DNA of 11,296 nucleotides, from contig JBKPBQ010000001.1 in assembly GCA_046726955.1 (NCBI GenBank), positions 1 to 11,296 on the forward strand, given 5' to 3'. Position 1 is the first letter of the stretch. Every line of letters begins with the position of its first letter. Origin of the DNA: CAVPGH01 sp046726955. Lineage in GTDB: Bacteria; Acidobacteriota; Vicinamibacteria; Fen-336. This document shows positions 1 to 6,737 of the stretch, piece by piece. A model generated the notes under the pieces. The model was not told where the DNA came from. It ran no database searches and was given only the letters and a program-made list of their open reading frames with translations. A program made the position numbers and the translations under genes.

Positions 1-1
1 G

Positions 2-598
2 GGCTGGCGCAACCGCAACCGGATCAAGACGCCGGGGGGCTCCAAGTGGCTGACCATCCCCGTCTTGAGCCAGGGGGTCCAGCTCGCGGGCACGTCCATC
101 AAGGACATCCGCATCTCCTGGGACCGCCCCTGGAGCCGCAAGCACTGGTCGACCATCCAGCACTCGTACAAGAAGGCCCCTTACTACGAGCGGTACCGTC
201 CGTTCCTCGAGGAGTTCTACGCTCGCCGGGACGAGTGCCTCGCCGACTTAACGATCGACCTCACGGTGGCCCTGGCCTGGGAGCTCGGGATCACGCACAC
301 GAAGTTCATGCGGTCGTCGGAGCTCGCGGTCGAGGGGACGAAGACGGACCGCCTCCTGGCCCTCCTCCGCGCGGTGGGGGCCGACCACTACATCAGCGGC
401 CCCTCCGCCCGTGACTACATCGACGAGGAGAAGGTGAAGGCTTCGGGCGTGACGCTCGAGTACATGACCTACGACTATCCCGAGTACGAGCAGCTCCACC
501 CGCCCTACGATCCCGAGGTGACGATCCTCGACCTCCTCTTCATGAAGGGGCCGGAGTCGGGGAGCATGATCTGGGGCGGCTGGCGAGAGGGCGCGTGA
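2..598 (+). CDS. WbqC-family protein, 5'-truncated by the window edge
   Basis: The frame is open from base 2 to the TGA at 596-598, giving 198 residues with no true start in view. Family members are usually about 220-240 residues, so some 30-40 N-terminal residues are missing. Family marks that I recognise are the opening NRNRIKTPGG...WLTIPV segment, the ISGPSARDYID block in the middle and the closing EVTILDLLF helix. WbqC proteins are soluble and sit in O-antigen and capsule clusters, often near amino-sugar genes. Their reaction is not firmly established, so I assign none. The TTG at 65 is only an internal codon, because conserved WbqC sequence precedes it. The stop overlaps the next gene's GTG start, which suggests coupled translation with the glycosyltransferase. 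I am sure of the family and unsure of the function. Confidence 0.9.
   Translation, partial: GWRNRNRIKTPGGSKWLTIPVLSQGVQLAGTSIKDIRISWDRPWSRKHWSTIQHSYKKAPYYERYRPFLEEFYARRDECLADLTIDLTVALAWELGITHTKFMRSSELAVEGTKTDRLLALLRAVGADHYISGPSARDYIDEEKVKASGVTLEYMTYDYPEYEQLHPPYDPEVTILDLLFMKGPESGSMIWGGWREGA
585..590 (+). promoter_or_regulatory. Shine-Dalgarno site for the glycosyltransferase
   Basis: GAGAGG ends four bases before the GTG at 595. It supports that GTG, inside the GTGA overlap with the WbqC stop, as the real start of the downstream gene. This is one of the few clear ribosome sites in the window. Confidence 0.5.
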
Positions 599-1560
599 GC
601 GGGACTTTACCCGACCTCAGCGTCGTCTCCACCCTCTACCGATCGGAGCCGTACGTCCTCGAGTTCTACCGGCGCATCACCGCCGCCGCGGAGTCGCTCG
701 GGGGCAGCTTCGAGATCGTCTTCGTGGACGACGGCTCCCCCGACCGCTCCGCGGACGTGGTGCGCGGCCTCGTCCGGCAGGACCCCCGCGTGGTGCTCGT
801 CGAGCTCTCGCGCAACTTCGGCCACCATCAGGCAGCGGTGGCCGGCCTCGGGCACGCGAGGGGACGGCGCGTGTTCATCATCGACACGGACCTCGAGGAG
901 AAGCCGGAGTGGCTTCCCGACTTCACGCGGGAGCTCGAGACGACGGGCGCCGACGTGGTCTTCGGCCAGAGCCGGATCCGCAAGGGGACGCTCGGCCGGC
1001 GGCTCTTCGGCGGGGTGTTCTGGAAGCTGTTCAACGCGCTCTCCGAGACGCGCGTGCCCGAGAACCCCTGCACGGTGCGGCTCATGAGCCGGCGGTACGT
1101 GGACGCGCTCCTCACCCTGCCCGACCGCAATCTCTTCCTCGCCGGCAGCTACGCCTGGCTCGGCTACCGCCAGGTCGCACACCCCGTGGAGAAGGGCCTG
1201 CGCAAGGGCGCCTCGACCTACACCGCGGCCCGCCTGGCCTCGCTCTTCATCGAGGCGGTCACGTCGTTCACGAGCTACCCTCTTCGCCTCATCTTCCTGA
1301 GCGGAGTGTGGATCGCCTCGCTCTCGGTCCTCGCCGGGCTGGGCCTCTTCGTCTGGAAGGTCCTGGAGCCGGAGACGATCTCCCTCGGCTGGTCCTCGAT
1401 CATGGTGTCGATCTGGTTCCTGGGAGGAGCGACGATCGCCTTCATCGGCGTGATCGGGATCTACCTCTCGAAGATCTTCAACGAGACGAAGGGGCGGCCG
1501 CTCTTCGTGGTGCGCGACGTGGTGCGCCACGCCGGCGAGGCGCGCTCCGTCGCCTCCTGA
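595..1560 (+). CDS. Family 2 glycosyltransferase, GtrB/DPM1-like, membrane-anchored
   Basis: The protein has 321 residues. The N-terminal GT-A domain (about residues 8-225) has the nucleotide-sugar motif FVDDGSPD (DDG at 45-47), the block LSRNFGHHQA (71-80), and the metal-binding DTDL (D97, D99) where GtrB proteins usually have DADLQDP. A PENPCTVRLMSRR stretch (155-167) corresponds to the acceptor-side motif of polyprenyl-phosphate sugar transferases. Two membrane segments follow, at about 229-254 and 267-293, and then the typical ETKGRPLFVV tail. This layout fits transfer of a sugar from a nucleotide donor to undecaprenyl phosphate on the cytoplasmic face, or another membrane-bound glycan step. 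The donor sugar cannot be read from the sequence. It starts at the GTG overlapping the WbqC stop and ends 10 bases before the methyltransferase, so the genes probably share one transcript. Confidence 0.92.
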   Translation: MSGTLPDLSVVSTLYRSEPYVLEFYRRITAAAESLGGSFEIVFVDDGSPDRSADVVRGLVRQDPRVVLVELSRNFGHHQAAVAGLGHARGRRVFIIDTDLEEKPEWLPDFTRELETTGADVVFGQSRIRKGTLGRRLFGGVFWKLFNALSETRVPENPCTVRLMSRRYVDALLTLPDRNLFLAGSYAWLGYRQVAHPVEKGLRKGASTYTAARLASLFIEAVTSFTSYPLRLIFLSGVWIASLSVLAGLGLFVWKVLEPETISLGWSSIMVSIWFLGGATIAFIGVIGIYLSKIFNETKGRPLFVVRDVVRHAGEARSVAS

Positions 1561-1570
1561 GCGCGAGACC

Positions 1571-2311
1571 GTGGCCGAGAACGAGCTCGACAAGGCGACC
1601 GGGTACCGGCCGGAGTTCAAGTTCCACGACGAGAACCTCCGGATGCTCGCCTGGTACGCGGAGCGCCTGGTGGACGCGCTGCGCCGCTCCGGAGCCCGCT
1701 CGCTCCTGAGCCTGGGCATCGGCCACCAGGTGGTGAGCCGGCGCCTGCTCGAATCGCTCGGGGACAGGCTCGAGTCGTACACGATCGTGGAGGGCTCGGC
1801 CGCGCGCATCGCCGAGCTCCGGGAGACGACCGTGCTGCCTCCGGCCGTGCGGCTCGTGCACTCGTACTTCGAGAGCTTCACGCCGGCGGGCCCGGTGGAC
1901 GCGATCGAGATGGGCTTCGTGCTCGAGCACGTGGACGATCCCGACCTCGTGATCCGGCGGTTCGCGGGGTTCCTCCGGCCCGGCGGTCTCATGGTGGTCG
2001 TCGTCCCCAACGCGCGCTCGCTGCACCGCCTCTTCGGCCACGCCGCGGGCCTCCTCGACGACGTCTATCGGTTGAGCCCGGAGGACCTGGAGCTCGGCCA
2101 CCAGCGCTACTTCGACCTCGCCTCGCTGAGCCTGCTCGTCGAGGGCGCGGGCCTGCGCATCACGAAGACCGAAGGCGTCTTCCTGAAGTGCCTGACCACC
2201 GGGCAGCTCCGGAGCCTCGGCCTTCCCCCGGAAATCGAAAGGGCGTTCTTCACCGTCGGAGCCGGCCACCCCGAGATAGCGAACGCGATATACCTCGAGA
2301 CCACTCGTTGA
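1571..2311 (+). CDS. Class I SAM-dependent methyltransferase
   Basis: The protein has 246 residues and starts at a GTG ten bases after the glycosyltransferase stop. It has a Rossmann methyltransferase core. The SAM glycine loop is SLLSLGIGH (44-52), an acidic residue (E74, in IVEGS) ends strand 2, IEMGFVLEHVDDP (112-124) is the post-II motif, and LRPGGLMVVVVPN (135-147) is motif III. The H-Q after the loop replaces the usual G-x-G, which is a mild departure. The C-terminal third (about 150-246) is probably the substrate-binding part; its Y-H/Y-F residues do not identify a substrate. Given its neighbours, I infer methylation of a sugar, a glycan end or an acyl group attached to one. Its stop overlaps the TTG start of the next gene (TTGA, 2308-2311), so translation of the two is probably coupled. 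I recognise the superfamily but not the specific family. Confidence 0.87.
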   Translation: MAENELDKATGYRPEFKFHDENLRMLAWYAERLVDALRRSGARSLLSLGIGHQVVSRRLLESLGDRLESYTIVEGSAARIAELRETTVLPPAVRLVHSYFESFTPAGPVDAIEMGFVLEHVDDPDLVIRRFAGFLRPGGLMVVVVPNARSLHRLFGHAAGLLDDVYRLSPEDLELGHQRYFDLASLSLLVEGAGLRITKTEGVFLKCLTTGQLRSLGLPPEIERAFFTVGAGHPEIANAIYLETTR

Positions 2312-3984
2312 CTCCGGTCCTCACCGTTCTCGTCGTCTCCGGAGGCGGATTCCAGGGACTGGGGCTGGTGCAGGCGCTGCGGGAGTCGCCGCGCGTGCGG
2401 ATCGTCCTCGCCGACTGCCACGCGGAGAACGTCACCCGCTATTTCGTGGACGCCGCCCACGTGGTCCCGGAGATTGCGCGTGGCGAGGAGTTCCTGGCCG
2501 CCCTGCTCGGGATCTGCGCGGCCGAGGACGCGCGGCTCGTCTTCCCCGCCACCGCCTACGAGCTCCGGACGCTCGCCGCGGCGCGCGCGCGCTTTCGCGA
2601 GCGGGGTGTCGCGGTCGCGGTCAGCGATCCGGCCTTCTTGGACGTCGTGGAGGACAAGCGGCGTCTCTACCCCCGGCTGGCGGAGGCCGGACTTCCCGTT
2701 CTCGCGCCGATCGATCCCCGCACCGCCGAGGCCGCCTTTCCCCTGATCGCGAAGCCGGCGGGCGGATGGGGAGGACGCGGGGTCGCGATCCTGAGGTCGC
2801 GTGAAGACCTCGCCGCCCGCCGCGAGATCCTCGAGAGCCACGTGCTGCAGCCCTACCTGGAGGGAGCGGACGAGCTCTCCGCCGACTTCGCGATCGAGCC
2901 CGAAGGCGCGGCGTCGGCGATCGGTATCCGGCGTCGCGTTCGCACGTCCGGTGGGTTCGCCGTCGTCTCCGAGACGGTGGAGCATCCCGAGGCCCGTGCC
3001 GCGGTGTCGTCACTCGTCGAGCTCGCGCGCGGCCTCGGGGCCCGGGGCGTCCTGAACGTCCAGCTCCTGACGCGGGGTGGCGAGGTCTACCTCTCCGACG
3101 TGAACCCGCGCTTCGGCACCTCGGCCACCCACTGGTGCGGCACCGGGTTCAACCCGGCCCTCCACGTCTGCGCCTCCGTGCTCCCCGGCCTCGAGGCGAA
3201 GAAGCCGGCGCGCGTCCACGTGCGGTCCGTGCGTCATCTCGAGGACCTCCGCGTCGAGCCGGAGCCCTCGGGGCCCCGGGGCGCGATCCGCGGCGTCGTG
3301 TTCGACCTCGACGACACGCTCATCCCGCACAAGGACTGGATCGTGGCCAAGCTCGAGCTCGTCCACCAGGCTCGGGCCTCGGAGCTGCCGGCTCGCGAAG
3401 TCTTCCTGCGCGGGGGGTTGCGTCTGCTCGAGGAGGGGCAGACCTGGCAGCTCTTCGACGCCCTCGCCGCCCACTTCGGCCTCGCCGACGCCGCGAAGGA
3501 CGCGCTCGTCGCCGCCTACCGCGCTGTGGAGCCTCCGGCCTGCGCCGTCTTCCCGGACGTCCTCCCGTCGCTCGTCACGCTGCGCCGGCGGGGCCTCAAG
3601 CTCGGCGTGCTCACGGACAACCCCCCGGCGTCGCAGCGGGCCAAGATCGAGCGGTCGCCGATTCCCGACCTCGTGGACGCCGTCGTCTACGCGCGCGAGT
3701 CGGGAGCGGACAAGCCGGACGGCCGCGGCTTCGCGGACGTGGCCTCGCGGCTGGGACTGCCGCCCGCGGCCCTGGCCATGGTCGGGGACAACCCGCACCG
3801 CGACCTCGCGGGCGCGGCCGCCGCCGGGTTCGGCCGGCTCTTCCTGGTGCGCCGCCCGGGGACGCTCTTCTCCTTCGACGCCGACCTCTTCCGCGCGCTC
3901 CCCGGGAGCCCGCGCGAGCTCACGGAGCTTACGTCGCTCGCGCCGCTACCGAGACTGCTGGGTTGGGCGAGAGCCCGCCCTTAG
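2308..3984 (+). CDS. ATP-grasp ligase fused to HAD-family phosphatase
   Basis: The protein has 558 residues. I start it at the TTG overlapping the methyltransferase stop. The frame stays open upstream to 2188, but that stretch lies inside the methyltransferase gene, and the Rossmann-like N-terminus (VLVVSGGGFQGLGLVQAL) begins just after the TTG. Residues 1 to about 320 form an ATP-grasp enzyme: K117 in EDKRRLYPRL, the K149-containing KPAGGWGGRG lid (149-158), and SDVNPRFGTS (263-272) holding the metal and phosphate residues, with D264 where Glu is usual. Residues from about 328 to the end form a HAD phosphatase with FDLDDTL (nucleophile D333, acid D335), LTDNPP (T436), DKPD (K469) and MVGDNPHRD (D494). 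ATP-grasp enzymes couple a carboxylate to an amine or thiol through an acyl phosphate. The HAD half would remove a phosphate from the same or a related compound. The substrate is unknown. It converges on lapB with a 12-base gap. Confidence 0.88.
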   Translation: MTPVLTVLVVSGGGFQGLGLVQALRESPRVRIVLADCHAENVTRYFVDAAHVVPEIARGEEFLAALLGICAAEDARLVFPATAYELRTLAAARARFRERGVAVAVSDPAFLDVVEDKRRLYPRLAEAGLPVLAPIDPRTAEAAFPLIAKPAGGWGGRGVAILRSREDLAARREILESHVLQPYLEGADELSADFAIEPEGAASAIGIRRRVRTSGGFAVVSETVEHPEARAAVSSLVELARGLGARGVLNVQLLTRGGEVYLSDVNPRFGTSATHWCGTGFNPALHVCASVLPGLEAKKPARVHVRSVRHLEDLRVEPEPSGPRGAIRGVVFDLDDTLIPHKDWIVAKLELVHQARASELPAREVFLRGGLRLLEEGQTWQLFDALAAHFGLADAAKDALVAAYRAVEPPACAVFPDVLPSLVTLRRRGLKLGVLTDNPPASQRAKIERSPIPDLVDAVVYARESGADKPDGRGFADVASRLGLPPAALAMVGDNPHRDLAGAAAAGFGRLFLVRRPGTLFSFDADLFRALPGSPRELTELTSLAPLPRLLGWARARP

Positions 3985-3996
3985 CAGAGCACCGGC

Positions 3997-5181
3997 TCAC
4001 CGCGCGGCCGCCGCCGGAGCGAGCCGCTCCTCGACGAACGTGTTCCACTCGTGGCAGTGCGGACACCGCCAGAGCATGTCGTCGGCGCGGTATCGGCAGG
4101 CGGTGCAGATGTGGGGGTCCACGTAGAAGGCTGACTCCTCGGCCACGGAGACGTAGCGCGACTCGGCGTCCCCGAGGACGCCGAGTGCCTTGAGCGTGCG
4201 CCAGACCTCGAGGTGGGCGAGCAGGGCCTGGGGATTGGCCTCGACCGCGCGCACGAGCAGGCCGAGCGCCTCCTCCGCCTTGCCCTGCTCGCGGAGGTGG
4301 CGGGCCAGGGCGAGCCGGGCCCGCCAGTCCTGGGGATCCTGGCGGATGAGCCGCTCGCAGAGCGCCGCGAAGCGCCTGGGCTCGCCGCAGGCCGAGTAGG
4401 CGCGGGCCAGGGGCTCGAAGGCGAGGTAGGCGCGCTCGGGAGCCACCGCGATCGCGTCCTCCAGGATCGCGGCCGCCCGCTTGGGCTCGCGCTTCTCGTA
4501 GAGGCCGGCGAGGCCGAGGTGCGCCGGAAAGACGCGACGGTCGAGGCTGATCGCGGTCTTGAATGCGGCCTCCGCCGCCTCCTCCTGGCCGCGGCGCAGC
4601 GCCTCCCGCCCGATCTCGGCCTGGAGGTGTCCGAGGACGAGGCTGTCGTTCGTCTTGCGCAGGCGCGAGATGCGCGACTGCACCTCGAACGCCTGCTGCC
4701 ACTGCCGCTGCTCCTCGTGCAGCTTCTGCTCGCCCATGAGCGCGTGGATGTTCCCCGGGTCGACGTCGAGGGCCTCGCCGTAGGCCTGGGCGGCGCGGTC
4801 CAGGAACCCCGCCTTGCGGAAGTCGGTCCCCAGGCTCGCGAGCACGTGCGCGCGCTCCGAGCGTGTGAGGTCGGCGCGGGCGAGGAGCCCCTGGTGGAGC
4901 TGGATCGCGCGCTCCACCTGGCCCGCCTCGCGGACGAGGTGGCTCAGGACCTGGGCCACTTCCACGGCTCCCGGGTCTTCGCGCACCACTTTCGCGAGCT
5001 CGCTCACCGCGAGCTCGACCTGGCCCGTGGCCAGGTAGTGCAGCCCCTGCATGTAGTGCGCGGAGGCAGGGGAGCGCAGGTGTCCGCGGAGCCCGCGAGT
5101 GCGGGTCGCGGCCCAGAGGGCGCCGGCCAGGACGCCGCCGGCGGCCGCCACCGCCACCGCGAGGAGCGCGGTGTCCGTCAC
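3997..5181 (-). CDS. lapB: LapB/YciM-like TPR protein with rubredoxin-type domain
   Basis: The protein has 394 residues. An N-terminal membrane anchor (about 4-25) is followed by a long run of TPR-type helical repeats (about 40-335; for example AHYMQGLHYLATGQVELAVS) and ends in a metal-binding knuckle, C359-T-A-C362 and C373-P-H-C376. This three-part layout and the length are those of Escherichia coli LapB, about 389 residues. LapB holds LpxC at the inner membrane for destruction by FtsH and so limits lipid A synthesis; whether that role holds outside Gammaproteobacteria is less certain. It starts at a GTG 21 bases after the kdsC stop, and an ATG at 5198 is out of frame and stops within seven codons. 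Its place as the last gene of a Kdo operon supports a lipopolysaccharide role. The family call is strong; the function is by analogy. Confidence 0.85.
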   Translation of the reverse strand: MTDTALLAVAVAAAGGVLAGALWAATRTRGLRGHLRSPASAHYMQGLHYLATGQVELAVSELAKVVREDPGAVEVAQVLSHLVREAGQVERAIQLHQGLLARADLTRSERAHVLASLGTDFRKAGFLDRAAQAYGEALDVDPGNIHALMGEQKLHEEQRQWQQAFEVQSRISRLRKTNDSLVLGHLQAEIGREALRRGQEEAAEAAFKTAISLDRRVFPAHLGLAGLYEKREPKRAAAILEDAIAVAPERAYLAFEPLARAYSACGEPRRFAALCERLIRQDPQDWRARLALARHLREQGKAEEALGLLVRAVEANPQALLAHLEVWRTLKALGVLGDAESRYVSVAEESAFYVDPHICTACRYRADDMLWRCPHCHEWNTFVEERLAPAAAAR

Positions 5182-5202
5182 GCGGCGCCGCCGCTCATGG
5201 CT

Positions 5203-5742
5203 TCAGGGCAGCGTCGAGCCGACGGCGGCGGCCGCCTTCTCCCAGTCTCCGCGCGCGCGCAGGATCGCCTCGACGAACTCCCGGAAGCAGCCGCGTCCTC
5301 CCGCCGTGTCGAGGGCCATGAACGCCTGGGAGCGCACCTCGAACGGCGCGTCCGCGGGAGCGGCGGAGAGCGCGACCTCCGCGAACACCGGCAGGTCGTT
5401 GAGGTCGTCGCCGACGTAGGCGACCTCGCGCGGGGTGATCCCGAGCTCGGCCACGATCTCGGCGAGGGCCTTCCTCTTGTCGCGCACGCCCTGGCGCACC
5501 ACCGCCATGCCGAGCTCGGCGGCGCGCCGGGCCACGGCCACGGACTCGCGGCCGGACAGGAGCCCCGTGCGCAAGCCCGCCTGGTGGGCGAGCACGACCG
5601 CGAGGCCGTCGCGGATGTGGAAGGCCTTGGCCTCCAGCCCGTCGGGGAGGATGAGCACCGTCCCGTCCGTCATCACGCCGTCCACGTCGGAGAGGACGAG
5701 CTTCAGCGCGCGGCAGCGCTCGCGGAGGGCCTCGTCCTTCAT
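5203..5742 (-). CDS. kdsC: 3-deoxy-D-manno-octulosonate 8-phosphate phosphatase
   Basis: The protein has 179 residues, the usual KdsC length, and is a capless C0-type HAD phosphatase that normally works as a tetramer. Motif I is LVLSDVDGVMTDG (D19 nucleophile, D21 acid), which is near-diagnostic for KdsC. Motif II is GLLSGRES (S63), motif III is in VRDKRKAL (K89), and motif IV is VGDDLNDLPV (D112, D113). It removes phosphate from Kdo-8-phosphate to give Kdo, the third step of the pathway, in the cytoplasm. The start is the ATG at 5742-5740, which overlaps the kdsD stop as ATGA, so translation is probably coupled. A much longer open frame reaches upstream, but it lies inside kdsD and shows no family sequence. 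The C-terminal tail after about residue 165 (RARGDWEKAAAAVG) is ordinary. Confidence 0.95.
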   Translation of the reverse strand: MKDEALRERCRALKLVLSDVDGVMTDGTVLILPDGLEAKAFHIRDGLAVVLAHQAGLRTGLLSGRESVAVARRAAELGMAVVRQGVRDKRKALAEIVAELGITPREVAYVGDDLNDLPVFAEVALSAAPADAPFEVRSQAFMALDTAGGRGCFREFVEAILRARGDWEKAAAAVGSTLP

Positions 5743-6698
5743 ATCATCTCGGTCTTCCACAGGTCGTGGAGGTGCAGGACGCCCTCGATGACGCCGTTGC
5801 CGTTCGTCACAAGGAGGGCCGTGATCTTCCGCGACTCCATGATGTCGAGCGCGCTCGTGGCGAGCTCGCGCCGGCCGATGCGCACGGGCTCGCGGGTCAT
5901 GCACTCGTCCGCGGTGCGGTCGAGGAGCGTGTAGCCGTGGCGCTCCATCTGGCGGCGCAGGTCGCCGTCCGAGATCATGCCGAGCAGCCGGTCGTCCTCG
6001 TCGACCACGGTCGTGAGCCCCAGCCGCTTGCGCGTCATCTCGAAGAGCACGTCCTTCATGAGCGTCGCGGGGAGGACGCGCGGGATCTGCTCGCCCGTCT
6101 TCATCAGGTCCTCGACGCGCAGGAGCTTCTTGCCCAGCCGGCCTCCCGGGTGGAGCACGGCGAAGTCCTCCGGCGTGAACCCGCGCCGCTCGAGGAGAGC
6201 CATGCTGAGCGCGTCCCCCATGGCGAGGGCGGCGGTGGTGGAGGCGGTGGGGGCGAGGCCGAGCGGGCAGGCCTCGGCGCGGATGGCCACGTCGAGGTGC
6301 ACGTCGGCGGCGGCGGCGAGCGCGGAGCGCGGATTGCCGGTGAGGCCGATCAAAGGGACGCCCAGCCGCTTCACCCACGGGAAGAGCGCGGTGATCTCCT
6401 CCGTGTTGCCGCTGTAGGAGATGGCGAGGGCGACGTCTCCCTTCACGATCCGGCCGAGGTCGCCGTGGATGGCGTCCGCGGGGTGCAGGAAGAGCGACGG
6501 CGTGCCCGTGGAGGCGAGCGTCGCCGAGATCTTCTGGGCAATGAGGCCGCTCTTGCCCATCCCCGTGACCACCACGCGCCCCGCGCAGCCCGCGAGGAGG
6601 TCCACCGCGCGATCGAAGCGCTCGTCGAGACGGGGGACGAGCTCGCGGATCGCCTCCGCTTCGATCTCGAGAACCTTGCGGGCCGTCTCGCGGGACAT
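5739..6698 (-). CDS. kdsD: Arabinose-5-phosphate isomerase (SIS + two CBS domains)
   Basis: The protein has 319 residues. It interconverts ribulose-5-phosphate and arabinose-5-phosphate, the first step of Kdo synthesis. The SIS domain (about 25-175) has GMGKSG (46-51), SYSGNTEE (94-101) and LAPTAST (148-154). Residues K49, E101, E142 and H183 match the E. coli KdsD catalytic set K59, E111, E152 and H193, each shifted by exactly ten. Two CBS repeats follow, at about 196-255 and 262-319. The ATG at 6698 gives the family length. The frame remains open far upstream, but that extension is antisense to the membrane-protein gene and carries no recognisable domain. It is first in a run with kdsC (4-base overlap) and lapB, and diverges from the membrane gene across 39 bases. 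The paralogues KpsF and GutQ share this fold, but the adjoining kdsC favours kdsD. Confidence 0.95.
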   Translation of the reverse strand: MSRETARKVLEIEAEAIRELVPRLDERFDRAVDLLAGCAGRVVVTGMGKSGLIAQKISATLASTGTPSLFLHPADAIHGDLGRIVKGDVALAISYSGNTEEITALFPWVKRLGVPLIGLTGNPRSALAAAADVHLDVAIRAEACPLGLAPTASTTAALAMGDALSMALLERRGFTPEDFAVLHPGGRLGKKLLRVEDLMKTGEQIPRVLPATLMKDVLFEMTRKRLGLTTVVDEDDRLLGMISDGDLRRQMERHGYTLLDRTADECMTREPVRIGRRELATSALDIMESRKITALLVTNGNGVIEGVLHLHDLWKTEMI

Positions 6699-6737
6699 GG
6701 CAGCGCCGATGGTACTAGTATCTCGTTCGCGCAGCGA
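6699..6737. promoter_or_regulatory. Divergent promoter region between kdsD and the GT-C-like gene
   Basis: These 39 bases are the only space in which both divergent genes could start transcription. They contain the one clearly AT-richer patch nearby, centred on the 8-base palindrome TACTAGTA (6713-6720). TAGTAT (6716-6721) matches the -10 consensus at four of six places on the + strand, and GATACT matches equally on the - strand. I see no convincing -35 box and no Shine-Dalgarno site before either ATG. A leader would be very short or absent. The position is certain; promoter function is inferred. Confidence 0.3.

Noticed and set aside
65..67. TTG as the start of the WbqC gene
   Set aside because: Conserved family sequence (NRNRIKTPGG...WLTIP) is already in frame upstream of it.
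607..2010. A 467-codon open frame on the - strand
   Set aside because: It is antisense to the glycosyltransferase and the methyltransferase, both of which carry clear family motifs.
3993..4026. CGGCTC...GAGCCG inverted repeat at the convergent ATP-grasp-HAD/lapB junction as a terminator
   Set aside because: The six-base arms are 22 bases apart, partly inside lapB, and have no T-run; this is expected by chance in such GC-rich sequence.
3135..4193. A 352-codon open frame on the + strand crossing the convergent junction
   Set aside because: It is an Arg/Pro/Ala-rich frame overlapping the HAD domain and lapB, with no domain signature.
4213..5934. A 573-codon open frame on the + strand
   Set aside because: It is the antisense shadow of lapB and kdsC, is rich in Arg, Glu and Ala, and has no recognisable domain.
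5766..6737. Upstream extension of the GT-C-like gene on the + strand
   Set aside because: It is antisense to kdsD and low in hydrophobic segments; the membrane protein begins sensibly at the ATG at 6738.
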